From Chloroflexota bacterium (lineage in GTDB: Bacteria; Chloroflexota; Dehalococcoidia; Lucifugimonadales; Lucifugimonadaceae): a DNA stretch of 64,000 bases. Positions 41,784 through 52,468 of the stretch are shown here, in pieces. Each line of letters opens with the position of its first letter. Within the stretch, counting starts at the first letter, position 1. The translations under genes were made by a program, and so were the position numbers. The stretch covers positions 40,907-104,906 of the forward strand of contig PCAM01000012.1 of assembly GCA_002730555.1 (NCBI GenBank), read 5' to 3'. The notes under the pieces are model-generated. The model worked only from the letters and a program-made list of their open reading frames with translations. It did no database searches and had not been told where the DNA came from.

Positions 41784-43111
41784 GCTGGATATACCCTCAG
41801 TCGATCTCCCGTCGCCGACATTTCAGCCGCCGTGACCTCTCCCTGTAATGACCAGGGGCTGGTCCCGGTGATCCGCACCATTGCGAATCCGCCGATACGA
41901 GTCTCGAACGTCTCAGAGTTTTCTATGTAAACAAGTTTATCCGTTCTTGTGCGTCCCTGGTACTTTCCCCTCGAATGCCCATCGATAAGCACATCGAATT
42001 CCGAGTCATCAAACCCAGAGTTGATGTCACCGCAGATTCCTTCTTGCAGCTCGTTCAACTGCACCAGACGCCGCTTCTTTTCTTCTACCGAAACGGTGTC
42101 AGGGTGCTGACGTGCCGCAATAGTACCCGGTCGGACCGAGTATGCGGCGGAATGGACCTTGTCGAAACGCACCTGCGTGAGGATATCGAGAGTATTTGCA
42201 AACTGGGACTCGGTCTCTCCGGAGAATCCGACGATCACGTCCGTCACCATCGCGACGCCAGGGATATTCTCCCGGATCTCGTCGACCTTCCTGAGGTATT
42301 CGTCCCGGGTGTAGCCGCGCCGCATGCGCTCAAGGACCACGTCGTCGCCAGCCTGGAACGGCAGATTGATGTTCTCGCACACCTTCGGTAGCTCGCCGAC
42401 GGCGCGGATGATCTTCGCCGACATGTCGCTCGGGTGCGATGTGAGGAAGCGGATGCGGTCGAGCCCCTCGACCTCGTTGACGGCGTACATGAGGTCGGCG
42501 AGGTCGTGGGCCGGTTCGAGGTCGTGGCCGTAAGAATCGACGTTCTGGCCGAGCAGGATGACCTCTCGAACGCCCCGGCTCACTAGCATCTCCGTCTCGT
42601 AGACCAGTTCCTCTATCGAACGGCTGACTTCTCGCCCTCGCCGGTACGGGATGATGCAGAAGCTGCAGAACTTGTCGCAGCCGTGGATGATCGGGATGAA
42701 GGTAGAGACCCTGGGATCGGCGGGCAGCAGTTCCTGGATACAGCCGTCGGGGTCGATACCGACCGTCTCTCCGGCCATCTGGAGTATGGGCTCAAACTCC
42801 TGCGGACGCGCCCACGTGTCGACCTGTGGGAAGCGGCGGCTTAGCTCTTTGCTCTGTGGGCCGACCATGCAACCCATGACGGCAATGCGGCGCGCTGGGT
42901 CTTTTTCCTTTTCCTTCTTGAGAGCGCCCAGCATCCCGGTCGCCGTGTCTTCAGCGCTCTGGCGCACGACGCAGGTGTTGAGCACCACAACGTCGGCGGT
43001 CCAGGGATCGTCGCACTCGGACAGGCCGAGCTGTTCGAGCCCGCTCCCGAGCCGTTCTGAGTCGGCCTTGTTCATCTGGCAGCCGACCGTCCAGATGTGA
43101 TAAGTGGTCAT
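41780..43111 (-). CDS. miaB: tRNA-2-methylthio-N6-dimethylallyladenosine synthase
   Basis: 443 residues. Radical-SAM methylthiotransferase acting on A37 of tRNAs that read UNN codons. The N-terminal cluster ligands are Cys11, Cys47 and Cys81; the radical-SAM cysteines are Cys145, Cys149 and Cys152 (HGCDKFCSFC). A C-terminal TRAM domain (GHSRGKYQGRTRTDKLVYIE) binds RNA. First gene of the operon with nadA (4-nt overlap) and nadC, just downstream of a tRNA-Ser on the same strand. Confidence 0.96.
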   Translation of the reverse strand: MTTYHIWTVGCQMNKADSERLGSGLEQLGLSECDDPWTADVVVLNTCVVRQSAEDTATGMLGALKKEKEKDPARRIAVMGCMVGPQSKELSRRFPQVDTWARPQEFEPILQMAGETVGIDPDGCIQELLPADPRVSTFIPIIHGCDKFCSFCIIPYRRGREVSRSIEELVYETEMLVSRGVREVILLGQNVDSYGHDLEPAHDLADLMYAVNEVEGLDRIRFLTSHPSDMSAKIIRAVGELPKVCENINLPFQAGDDVVLERMRRGYTRDEYLRKVDEIRENIPGVAMVTDVIVGFSGETESQFANTLDILTQVRFDKVHSAAYSVRPGTIAARQHPDTVSVEEKKRRLVQLNELQEGICGDINSGFDDSEFDVLIDGHSRGKYQGRTRTDKLVYIENSETFETRIGGFAMVRITGTSPWSLQGEVTAAEMSATGDRLRVYPA

Positions 43112-43142
43112 GAGGACAGGCCGTTGCGTGGTCGTGAAAAAG

Positions 43143-43235
43143 TGGCGGAGGGAGAGGGATTCGAACCCTCGAAGGGGTTATACACCCCTTACCGGTTTAG
43201 CAAACCGGCGCACTAGGCCTCTATGCGACCCCTCC
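43143..43235 (-). tRNA. tRNA-Ser (GCU anticodon)
   Basis: Minus-strand cloverleaf beginning GGAGGGGTCGCATAGAGGCC. The acceptor stem GGAGGGG pairs with TCCCTCC (one G-U), the anticodon stem CCGGT/ACCGG holds TTGCTAA (anticodon GCT at 43199-43201), a long variable arm (AAGGGGTGTATAACCCCTT) marks a class II tRNA, and the T arm is GAGGGTTCGAATCCCTC. The 3' CCA is encoded (43143-43145). Confidence 0.95.
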
Positions 43236-43479
43236 GCGGTAGTGAAGCCCTACCTAACGACTATAGCAATGGCAGGTTGGGCACGCAATTATTTTACTGT
43301 GAGTAAGAGAGCGTCTTGGGAGGGTCGGAGTAACGCGTTTACCGATTCGACGAATGAATGATGGTGCATGTACCGATGAAAGTTCTTCCGCCTCGGTCGG
43401 GATGACAGTTTCGCCGTGATTCGCTAAGAAGAGACGCTGTGCATCAACACCGAAGGAACGAATGACTATCCTCCCTTGG

Positions 43480-43577
43480 GTCGATGGCAATCGGCCCGTA
43501 CGTATGTTGTGTTGCTCGGCCGGGAGATTCCTGAATCAAGTTCAGGACAGGTTCTTCGCATCGGACTCAAGATGACC
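43480..43577. repeat. Repeat tract with family C
   Basis: GTCGATGGCAATCGGCCCGT, then GAGATTCCTGAATCAAGTTC and AGGACAGGTTCTTCGC..CTCAAGATGACC; close to 13091-13142. Confidence 0.65.
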
Positions 43578-43674
43578 ATTTGCCCTCGTCTCGTAGGGAA
43601 AGTCTTTGGCACAAACGCCGCATGGCCTGCGCGTGCTCCGACTCGTTGCGTTGATCAGGCCTTTTTCGCAGCAA

Positions 43675-43790
43675 CACCGTAGGGGCGGCTGGCGATCCGC
43701 CCTCGGGTCGATGGCAATCACCCCATACGACTATTGTGATGAACGGTCGGTTTGTTGAATTACGAACGGGGCGGAAGGCTGGGCGGGACA
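43675..43790. repeat. Repeat tract, family B composite
   Basis: ACACCGTAGGGGCGGCTGGC, GATCCGCCCTCGGGTCGATG and, further on, GAATTACGAACGGGGCGGAA; shares all three blocks with 12985-13080. Confidence 0.65.
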
Positions 43791-43837
43791 TTCCTCGCGT
43801 GCCAGCTTCCGAATGATAAAAGGGTCGCAGTGCACGC

Positions 43838-43893
43838 TTCCTGAGGTCCTCGAAAGGCGGGCGGGCAAGCGCCGCCCCTACGGCGTTACACCC
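43838..43893. repeat. Intergenic repeat, family B with 5' extension
   Basis: TTCCTGAGGTCCTCGAAAGG then GGGCAAGCGCCGCCCCTACG; ends 9 bases before the moaE stop codon. Confidence 0.65.
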
Positions 43894-43901
43894 CTGCGGT
43901 T

Positions 43902-44330
43902 TCAGGCGGAGGCTCGCTTTGAGTCCGGGTCACCGACCCAGACGTCTCCGCCTTCGAAGTACTCTTTTTTCCAGATGGGCACGACCTGTTTGAGCCGGTC
44001 GATGAAGTGGAGGGTTGATTCAAAAGCGGGGCGACGATGCGCCGCTGATACGGCGATCACCAGACTTAGCTCGCCGATGTCGACGCGGCCTATCCGGTGT
44101 GCGATGGCGACCTTGTCGATCTCCCACCGATCTTTGATCTCATCGATCAACTCCTGGAGCTTCTCGTCGGCCATCGGCCGGTACGCCTCGTACTCCAGGT
44201 ACTCGACACCTCGCCCGTCGTTGTGGTTGCGGGTGACGCCCTCAAACGTGATCACCGCGCCGTCTGTGTCGTCCCGGACGGCATCGGTAAGGATGTTCGG
44301 TTCGAGAGGCTGGTCTGTGATGATGATCAT
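43902..44330 (-). CDS. moaE: Molybdopterin synthase catalytic subunit MoaE
   Basis: 142 residues. Transfers sulfur from MoaD thiocarboxylate to precursor Z. GAVITFEGVTRNHNDGRGVE, HRIGRVDIGELSLVIAVSAA, HRRPAFESTLHFIDRLKQVV and PIWKKEYFEGGDVW are the conserved segments, the last holding the catalytic lysine. It is 500 nt from moaD on the same strand; a decayed endonuclease gene and repeats lie between. Confidence 0.96.
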   Translation of the reverse strand: MIIITDQPLEPNILTDAVRDDTDGAVITFEGVTRNHNDGRGVEYLEYEAYRPMADEKLQELIDEIKDRWEIDKVAIAHRIGRVDIGELSLVIAVSAAHRRPAFESTLHFIDRLKQVVPIWKKEYFEGGDVWVGDPDSKRASA

Positions 44331-44393
44331 GGTGAGATACGAATTTTACTTAGTTATTGGAAAGAGCGGGAGCGATTCGCAAAGTCGATGTTT

Positions 44394-44431
44394 ACCCCCT
44401 CTCCCAGCGGGAGAGGATCAAGGTGAGGGAG
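44394..44431. repeat. Intergenic repeat, inverted family A
   Basis: ACCCCCTCTCCCAGCGGGAG followed by AGGATCAAGGTGAGGGAG. Confidence 0.65.
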
Positions 44432-44693
44432 AAGTTTCGTATTTCAGTATGGTTTCCAAGATGCCACCTAAGTTCTCTAGAACATCGTCGTTCCAGAATC
44501 GCACGACGCGGTAACAGCGCCGTTCAAAGAAAGACACGCGCTCGTTGTCTGCCTCAACGGTTTCCATGTATTGGGAACCGTCTAACTCGACGATCAAATG
44601 ATTTCTCTCGCAACAAAAATCTGCCACGTAGGGAGGCAACGGAAACTACCGGCGGAATTTGGCGCCCGCTAACCGTCCATCACGAAGCCAAAA
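44418..44693 (-). pseudogene. DUF559 endonuclease-like relic
   Basis: The minus-strand frame reads WLRDGRLAGAKFRR, a TAG (44646-44648, where the family has Gln), then FPLPPYVADFCCERNHLIVE, LDGSQYMETVEADNERVSFF and YRVVRFWNDDVLENLGGILE. These are the core of the DUF559/VSR-like nuclease fold, with the Asp of ADF and the Glu-Leu-Asp of VELDG still present. The N-terminus is cut (another TAG just upstream). The 3' end runs into a repeat. Confidence 0.75.
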
Positions 44694-44787
44694 CTAGACC
44701 AACCTTTCTGCGTCCGTCTGGTTGCGGCGTAGCGTCCTTGCCGTCGCCGTTGACCTCGCGTTTCGACGCCGTACCGCCATCAACTCT

Positions 44788-44822
44788 TCTCCCTCACCCC
44801 AGCCGTCTCCCGCTGGGAGAAG
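44788..44822. repeat. Intergenic repeat, family A
   Basis: CTCCCTCACCCCAGCCGTCT then CCCGCTGGGAGAAG. Confidence 0.7.
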
Positions 44823-44829
44823 TGGTTGG

Positions 44830-45075
44830 TTAACCGCCGCTTACGGGCGGGATGAGGGCCAGTTCGTCGCCGTCGGCCACTGTGTCTGTGAACTCAACGT
44901 ACTCGTTATTGACAGCAGCCATCAGGCTTGTGGGAGCGGCCCACTTCTTCGGGGCGTTGTGCTGGGCGGCTTCGATGGCGTCCCTGACGGTCGCACCTTC
45001 GGGCAGTTCCACGGACAGGTCGCCGGTCCCCGCACGGTCCCGGAGTCCAGCGAACAGTTTGATAGCGATCTTCAT
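44830..45075 (-). CDS. moaD: Molybdopterin synthase sulfur carrier subunit MoaD
   Basis: 81 residues of the ubiquitin-like fold: MKIAIKLFAGLRDRAG, LPEGATVRDAIEAA and the ending ALIPPVSGG, whose terminal diglycine becomes the thiocarboxylate. The ATG at 45075 matches the family start; an ATG six codons upstream is possible. Divergent from argC. Confidence 0.92.
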   Translation of the reverse strand: MKIAIKLFAGLRDRAGTGDLSVELPEGATVRDAIEAAQHNAPKKWAAPTSLMAAVNNEYVEFTDTVADGDELALIPPVSGG

Positions 45076-45237
45076 AGGCCTGTGCGGTCTCATTTCGTGG
45101 GTAATGACTGCTTTGAGTATACGGCTGGCCAAGGGTAAATCGGCGTCGGCGACGTGGTATTCAGCTTCACGACACGACCGGGCGCATGGCACAATTAGCC
45201 TCTCAAAAATAAATCCCGCACGCGGGCGCAGGGCACG

Positions 45238-46197
45238 ATGACAAACTCAAAGGTGTTCTTAGACGGCTCATACGGCACGACGGGTCTCAGGATTGCTGAG
45301 AGGTTGGGGCCGCGCGACGACATCGACCTGATCGTTGTAGACAAAGACCTGCGCAGGGATGTTGGTGAACGGCGAGACGCGCTGGTGAACTCCGACTTAG
45401 CGATCCTTTGCCTGCCGGACGATGCGGCCGTGGAAGCCGCCGGGTGGGCCGCCGAGAGCGATACCAAAATCATCGACCCGTCCACGGCTCACAGGATTGC
45501 CGATGGTTGGACTTACGGGCTGCCCGAGATGACGCCGAACCAGCGTGACGCGGTTCGGGAGTCCGACACTGTGTCCAACCCGGGTTGCTACCCGACGGGG
45601 GTCATCCTCAGCATTCGGCCGTTGACCGAGGCGGGGATCCTCTCCAAGGACATGCCGCTCACGATCCACGCCCTCTCCGGGTACTCGGGCGGCGGCAAGA
45701 ATCTGATCGCCAAGTGGGAAGGCGGACAGCCCGATCTCGCGGGACTTCCGTTCGAGTCTCCGTATGCGCTTCACACGAAGCACAAGCACGTGCCGGAGAT
45801 GCAAAAGTACTCCGGTCTGACCTACGAACCGCAGTTCATGCCAGCCGTGGGCCCGTACCTGAAGGGTATGCGCGTCGAGGTGCCGCTGCACAAGTCGGTC
45901 ATCCAGAAGGGGGCTTCCGCCGAGACGATCTACACGTTGTTAAGTGAACGCTACGCGAACGAACCACTGATCAACGTGGTGTCGATAGACGACGCCCTGA
46001 CCTACACAGACCCGGCTTTCGATCCGCAGTCGAGGAACGACAACGACGGGCTGGACATCTCTGTCGTGCCGAACGTCCTCAGGCACGTCCTGATAATCAT
46101 CCAGATAGACAACCTGGGCAAGGGCGCGTCTGGCGCAGCTATCCAGAACATGAACCTGATGCTTGGGCTGCCCGAGCACGCCGGGTTGAACGTTTAG
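45238..46197 (+). CDS. argC: N-acetyl-gamma-glutamyl-phosphate reductase, short (type 2) form
   Basis: 319 residues, the shorter AGPR class. Arginine synthesis, NADPH-dependent reduction of N-acetylglutamyl phosphate. FLDGSYGTTGLRIAERL is the nucleotide-binding start, VSNPGCYPTGVILSI carries the catalytic cysteine, and HALSGYSGGGKNLIA and HKHVPEMQKYSGL with its histidine follow. KGASGAAIQNMNLMLGLPE near the end is highly typical. No other arg genes are in the window. Confidence 0.95.
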   Translation: MTNSKVFLDGSYGTTGLRIAERLGPRDDIDLIVVDKDLRRDVGERRDALVNSDLAILCLPDDAAVEAAGWAAESDTKIIDPSTAHRIADGWTYGLPEMTPNQRDAVRESDTVSNPGCYPTGVILSIRPLTEAGILSKDMPLTIHALSGYSGGGKNLIAKWEGGQPDLAGLPFESPYALHTKHKHVPEMQKYSGLTYEPQFMPAVGPYLKGMRVEVPLHKSVIQKGASAETIYTLLSERYANEPLINVVSIDDALTYTDPAFDPQSRNDNDGLDISVVPNVLRHVLIIIQIDNLGKGASGAAIQNMNLMLGLPEHAGLNV

Positions 46198-46693
46198 GGA
46201 CGCATCACTTCCCCTGTTTCAGGGAGCCGCTCGGTGAAAACGGGAGATGCGGCGAAGGGAGTACAACACGATCCGACCGCATGGCTCACTGGGCTACAGG
46301 CCGCCGGCGCCAGAGACATTCATACCGTCAGTCACAGAGGTGTCAGGACTAACATAATCCCTAGCACCGTGTCAGGGGGCAGGTCGTATCGGTGGCCGTT
46401 GCAAACGTTAAAAGCCGGGCGATGCCGGTGAGACTGGGATTCAACCTGAACGCCACATGCGAGAGAGCATGCTGCAGGATAGGCATTATTTCGATGCTGC
46501 TGTGTATTCGCTGTTGGCTCGGGAGTGGAATCCGATTCGGGACGAAGGGGGGCACGACTCCCTGTCACAACACCTTTCGCGTTGACACCCCTTATACGGC
46601 GTATTTACACTTATTCAGTTAATCGCCTGAGCGTCAGAGTATTTCTGCCGTCTTCCGGATCATCCCAAACGTAACTGGAGTCTATTTCTTTAC
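46198..46693. other. Gene-free 496-base stretch before rpsP
   Basis: No convincing protein frame and no repeat family member. The distal end carries a TTGACA that may belong to the rpsP promoter. Confidence 0.5.
46582..46607 (+). promoter_or_regulatory. Possible promoter of rpsP operon
   Basis: TTGACA (46582-46587) followed by TATTTA (46602-46607), but with only 14 nt between them, shorter than ideal. Confidence 0.35.
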
Positions 46694-46954
46694 ATGGTTC
46701 GCATCCGGCTGCGCCGCATTGGCGCCAAGGGCCACCCGTTTTACCGAGTTGTGGTCGCTGACCAGCGCACCGCCCGCAACGGCGCGTTCATCGAGCAGAT
46801 CGGCACTTTCGACCCGATGAAAGAACCGTCCGAGGTCAAGATCGACGAAGAGGCGGCACTCAAATGGCTGCGCCAGGGCGCACAACCTAGCGAGTCGGTC
46901 GGCGCGATGCTCAAGAAGCTTGGCATCCTGGACAAAGTGAAAGAGACCGCCTGA
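46694..46954 (+). CDS. rpsP: 30S ribosomal protein S16
   Basis: 86 residues: [33 protein letters not shown] and [20 protein letters not shown] cover the family from end to end. First of a tight rpsP-khpA-rimM group (4 nt to the next gene). Confidence 0.97.
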   Translation: MVRIRLRRIGAKGHPFYRVVVADQRTARNGAFIEQIGTFDPMKEPSEVKIDEEAALKWLRQGAQPSESVGAMLKKLGILDKVKETA

Positions 46955-46958
46955 TCTC

Positions 46959-47186
46959 ATGAAAGAGATGGTCGAGTACATCGCCCGGGCGCTTGTCCGT
47001 AACCCCGACGCAGTCGAGGTCATGGAGGAGGTGCGCGGCAACCGCGTGTTCATCACGCTCATCGTGGACGACGAGGACAAGGGCAAGGTCATTGGCCGCG
47101 ACGGTCGTGTGGCCCAGGCCATTCGCTCCCTGCTTCGGGTCGCTGGCGTAAAGTCGGACCAGCGCATCGTCCTCCAGATCGACTAA
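46959..47186 (+). CDS. khpA: KH-domain RNA-binding protein KhpA (YlqC)
   Basis: 75 residues: MKEMVEYIARALVRNPDAVE and the KH loop VIGRDGRVAQAIRSLLR with GRDG as the GxxG motif. Family partner of KhpB/Jag, whose gene is at 18214, so both halves of this RNA-binding pair are encoded here. Placed between rpsP and rimM as in many Gram-positive and Chloroflexota genomes. Confidence 0.95.
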   Translation: MKEMVEYIARALVRNPDAVEVMEEVRGNRVFITLIVDDEDKGKVIGRDGRVAQAIRSLLRVAGVKSDQRIVLQID

Positions 47187-47204
47187 TCCTTCCGGGGAAG
47201 GACA

Positions 47205-47810
47205 TTGTCGCCACCACGCCCCAACAGGGCCCGCCGGGAGGCGCGTAATCAGAGCCCGCCGACCAGGGGAAAACCCCCGACGGCCATATCCGAGCCGTCG
47301 ACGTCATCGCGTGTTGTGGTCGCTTCTGTGCGAAGGGCGTGGGGCACCGAAGGCGCTATCGCCGTCAGCCAGTTCTCCGACGACCTGGCCCGGTTCTCTC
47401 CCGGCGAGGTTGTTTACCTGCACGATGGGCGCGCCGCAAAGGTGATCGAGAGTCATCGCGCTGGGTCGGCCACGATTCTCCACCTGGACCTGCTGCGTAA
47501 CACCCGCAACGCCGACGCTCTGCGTGGGACAATCATTGAGATGGAGCGCGACGACCTGCCGGAAGCGCCGGACGGCGCTTACTACCACTACGAGATCGTC
47601 GGAGCGAAGGTGCGCACCACCGGGGGCGAAGAGTTGGGCGAGGTGCTGGAGATCATCGTCACCGGTGCGAACGATGTGTACGTTGTCGGCGATTCTGGCG
47701 CGACCGATTCCAAAGGCCAGATTCTCATCCCGGCGATTTCGGATGTGGTGCTGGAAGTTGATGTGAATAACAGCGTCGTGACCGTGGATCTGCCGGAGGG
47801 TTTGCGGTAG
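47205..47810 (+). CDS. rimM: Ribosome maturation factor RimM
   Basis: 201 residues. The RimM domain starts at about residue 36 (RVVVASVRRAWGTEGAIAVS) and the PRC-barrel domain at about 120 (AYYHYEIVGAKVRTTGGEEL), ending with ILIPAISDVVLEVDVNNSVV. Helps late 16S/30S assembly. The first 35 residues (Pro/Arg-rich) are extra to the family; I keep the TTG at 47205 because GGGGAAGGA lies just upstream. trmD and rplS, which often follow, are not here. Confidence 0.88.
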   Translation: MSPPRPNRARREARNQSPPTRGKPPTAISEPSTSSRVVVASVRRAWGTEGAIAVSQFSDDLARFSPGEVVYLHDGRAAKVIESHRAGSATILHLDLLRNTRNADALRGTIIEMERDDLPEAPDGAYYHYEIVGAKVRTTGGEELGEVLEIIVTGANDVYVVGDSGATDSKGQILIPAISDVVLEVDVNNSVVTVDLPEGLR

Positions 47811-48020
47811 GGGCGGGGCCGGACCGTCGAGCCAGGAACCGTGTCCTGAGGCTCTCGAAGGACCGGCGGTTTGCAGTTACGATGTGGTATCCGGTTTGAC
47901 CTTTGACCCGATTTCGGACGGTTTGCCAAGATCAGTCTTTAACTTGTGGCAATCCCGCTCCTGAGCCCGTGAACGTCTAAGCCCGCACACCGAAACCCGA
48001 TCGGCAACGGGAGGAACACC

Positions 48021-48779
48021 ATGTCCGGCCACTCTAAGTGGAGCACCATCAAACACAAGAAGGCTGCGACCGACGCGCGTCGGGGGCAACTCTTCACAAA
48101 GATCGCCCGTGAGATCATCGTGGCGGCACGTGGCGGCGCGGACCCAGAAACGAACTTCCGGCTGCGTCTCGCCATTCAGACCGGCAAAGACGCCAACATG
48201 CCGAACGACAACATCGATCGGGCAATCGCCAAAGGTTCAGGAACCGGGGCTGACGGCGTTGAGCTGGAAGAGATCACTTACGAGGGCTACGGCCCCGGCG
48301 GCACTGCGATCATGGTCCAGACCCTGACGGACAACAAGAATCGAACCGCCTCGGACGTCCGGCAGATGTTCTCCCGCGCTGGTGGGAACCTGGCAGCGGC
48401 CGGCGCAGTAGCGTGGGGGTTTTCCAACTCCGGCGTGATCAATGTTGAAGCCTCGTCGGTCGATCCTGAAGAGATCGCTCTTGAAGCCGTGGACGCGGGC
48501 GCTGAGGATTTCGATATCGAAGGCACCGCGATCGAGTTCAAAGCGACATTCACGGATTTCGAGACGCTGAAGTCGGCTCTCGAGGCGATGGACGGTGTAA
48601 AGGTGGTGTCCGCGGAACTGGCGATGGTGCCGGATACGCTAGTGGAGCTAGACGATACGAAGGCCAAGCAGACGCTCCGGCTGCTGGACACGCTGGAAGA
48701 GCTTGATGATGTCCAGAAAGTGTTCTCAAACGCCGACTTCCCGGAAGACGTTCTGGCGGAGTACGCCGAGGCCGGTTAG
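48021..48779 (+). CDS. yebC: YebC/PmpR family protein (TACO1-like)
   Basis: 252 residues: MSGHSKWSTIKHKKAATDAR, FRLRLAIQTGKDANMPNDNI and TYEGYGPGGTAIMVQTLTDN are diagnostic. Long annotated as a transcriptional regulator; members also relieve ribosome stalling. GGGAGG precedes the ATG by 8 nt. Confidence 0.96.
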   Translation: MSGHSKWSTIKHKKAATDARRGQLFTKIAREIIVAARGGADPETNFRLRLAIQTGKDANMPNDNIDRAIAKGSGTGADGVELEEITYEGYGPGGTAIMVQTLTDNKNRTASDVRQMFSRAGGNLAAAGAVAWGFSNSGVINVEASSVDPEEIALEAVDAGAEDFDIEGTAIEFKATFTDFETLKSALEAMDGVKVVSAELAMVPDTLVELDDTKAKQTLRLLDTLEELDDVQKVFSNADFPEDVLAEYAEAG

Positions 48780-48923
48780 ACACCCGGAATGCGGACAGAT
48801 TCCATTCTCACGGCGGGGAAAGGTACAGGATTCGGGAGAAGTCGCTTTCCCCTCGCACGTTGTATCGTCCGTAGTCTTGCCTCTGGACGTGCCGGAGATA
48901 TCAATGAGTTCGACAGGGGACGT

Positions 48924-48992
48924 TCTCCCTCACCGACACCCTCTTCCGCCGGGAGAGGATGTCCTGTTCCTTCCCCTTCCGGAGAGGGGATG
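48924..48992. repeat. Intergenic repeat, family A (double), providing the next gene's Shine-Dalgarno sequence
   Basis: CTCCCTCACCGACACCCTCT then TCCGCCGGGAGAGGATGTCC; a second palindrome CCCCTTCCGGAGAGGGGATG ends 5 bases before the ATG at 48995. Confidence 0.6.
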
Positions 48993-48994
48993 TT

Positions 48995-49774
48995 ATGAGC
49001 ATGGATTACGATGCCTGGGCCGAATGGTATGACGTCTTTTACTCTACCGCCGGAGTCGATGACGTCGAGTTTTATATGGACCTGGCAGTGCTCTCCGGCG
49101 GACCGGTGCTGGAGATCGGTTGCGGGACGGGACGCGTAAGCCTGCCGATTGCAGCCGCCGGCGTGGACGTGGTCGGCGTGGACTTTTCGCCAGCTATGCT
49201 GGCGAAGGCTCGTGAGCGAGCGAGGGAGACAAGCGATCTTGGCGGCTCATTCGAGTTCGTTCAGGGCGATATGCGGACGTTATCGTTGGGCCGCCAATTC
49301 CCACTGGTCATCATCCCGGCCCGAACCTTGTACTTGGCGTTAACGCCGGAAGAGCAAGTGGAGTCGCTGCGTCGTGCCGCTTCGCATCTGGGCCCCGGCG
49401 GGCTGCTGGCGTTCAACATGTTCGTCCCAGATTCAGAGTTGGTTTCAGACACGGCCGAGTTCCGGGTAACGATGGGCGAAGCAATCAACCCAGTAACCGG
49501 CTTCCGGTGTGTGCTCAGTGGGGTCAATCGGCCCGATCCGATCGCTCAGACGATCCACAACATCCAGACCGTTGAAGAGCTGGACGATAACGGAGGCGTC
49601 CTGCGAACGGTCGATCTGGATGTGAACATCCGCTACCTGTTCCCGTCCGAGGTCCACGTGATGCTGGAGCAGGCCGGGCTGGTGGCGGACCAGGTATTCG
49701 GCGATTTCAACGGCGGCCCGCTGGACGAGGACAGCGAGGAGATGGTGTGGGTGGTGCGACGGGCAGACGGTTAG
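48995..49774 (+). CDS. Class I SAM-dependent methyltransferase
   Basis: 259 residues. YDAWAEWYDVFYS leads into motif I VLEIGCGTGRVSLPIA (about 38-53), the acidic motif VVGVDFSPAMLAKA and motif IV/V region FEFVQGDMRTLSL; a C-terminal LFPSEVHVMLEQAGLVADQV helix-strand closes the fold. No residues point to a particular substrate. The GGAG/GGGG Shine-Dalgarno sequence falls inside a family A repeat. Confidence 0.88.
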   Translation: MSMDYDAWAEWYDVFYSTAGVDDVEFYMDLAVLSGGPVLEIGCGTGRVSLPIAAAGVDVVGVDFSPAMLAKARERARETSDLGGSFEFVQGDMRTLSLGRQFPLVIIPARTLYLALTPEEQVESLRRAASHLGPGGLLAFNMFVPDSELVSDTAEFRVTMGEAINPVTGFRCVLSGVNRPDPIAQTIHNIQTVEELDDNGGVLRTVDLDVNIRYLFPSEVHVMLEQAGLVADQVFGDFNGGPLDEDSEEMVWVVRRADG

Positions 49775-49860
49775 GCGCGTCTCGGGGCGACGGGGGGGCT
49801 GAGGGTGTCCAGTGTCAACCGCGAGGTAGGGCAACCACGTCAGGGGTTGATGTGAAATGC

Positions 49861-49935
49861 GTTCTCCCTCACCCCTGCCCTCTCCTGCTGGGAGAGAGTG
49901 AGCCGGCGTATTGCCATATGCCCCTACAGAGTGGT
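49861..49935. repeat. Composite repeat, family A then family B
   Basis: TCTCCCTCACCCCTGCCCTC then TCCTGCTGGGAGAGAGTGAG and GCGTATTGCCATATGCCCCT ACAG. Confidence 0.65.
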
Positions 49936-49984
49936 CAGACCTCGTGTTGTGGGGCACCCATGATGCGGTTATTGAAATACGGGT

Positions 49985-50018
49985 GCGGGCGGGGCGGCCG
50001 CCGCCCCTACGGTGTGAT
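49985..50018. repeat. Intergenic repeat, family B
   Basis: GGGCGGGGCGGCCGCCGCCC then CTACGGTGTGA. Confidence 0.6.
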
Positions 50019-50159
50019 TCCCATCATCGACTGTGACGGCCCGCACTCGCCATTTGCGCGACTCTAATAGAATCGTAGAGATGTCACGCCCATGCCGGGG
50101 CGTATGACTACATGCCCGCCCTTCGAGAGCTTCAGGGATCCCACCAACCCTTCACACCC

Positions 50160-52163
<2,004 letters not shown>

Positions 52164-52179
52164 CGGACCGGAGCCTGGC

Positions 52180-52222
52180 CGTCAGAGTGACGGGCGGGGC
52201 AAGCGCCGCCCCCACGGTGTTG
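52180..52222. repeat. Intergenic repeat, family B
   Basis: GACGGGCGGGGCAAGCGCCG then CCCCCACGGTGTTG, 17 bases after the uvrB stop. Confidence 0.6.
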
Positions 52223-52270
52223 TTGCACTGCGTTTGTTTTCCGCGTATCACGGCAAAACTGTCATCTTGG

Positions 52271-52401
52271 GCATTATTGTCATTCTGAACTTGATTCAGG
52301 ATCGGCCGATACCCTGGCGGCGTCCGAAATACGCGATAACGGATTCTCACGTTGTCTCGGATCGAGCGGGGCCTGAATCAAGTTCAGAATGACAATAATG
52401 C
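52271..52401. repeat. Perfect 30-bp inverted repeat of family C
   Basis: The left arm (52271-52300) begins GCATTATTGTCATTCTGAAC and ends TTGATTCAGG; the right arm (52372-52401) is its exact reverse complement. A 71-base spacer separates them. Two inverted family C copies inserted side by side, or a single larger element, would give this. Confidence 0.85.
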
Positions 52402-52435
52402 GTTGCCGTCCGTTTCCAAAGTTCTCGTTGGAAAC

Positions 52436-52468
52436 CCGAGGGCGGATACCAATCCGACCTTACGGTGG
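52436..52468. repeat. Intergenic repeat, partial family B
   Basis: CGAGGGCGGATACCAATCCG then ACCTTACGGTGG; the outer GTAGGGGCGG half is missing. Confidence 0.5.

Larger units (their letters stand above)
43236..43901. other. Gene-free 666-base stretch of repeats
   Basis: No protein-like frame. It holds a GTCGATGGCAATCGGCCCGT tract and a family C copy (43480-43577), a family B composite (43675-43790) and another family B copy (43840-43893). The order mirrors 12985-13142 rearranged. Confidence 0.6.
49775..50159. other. Gene-free 385-base stretch with repeats
   Basis: Between the methyltransferase and uvrB. It holds one A-B composite repeat and one B repeat (listed below); no protein-like frame. 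Confidence 0.55.
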
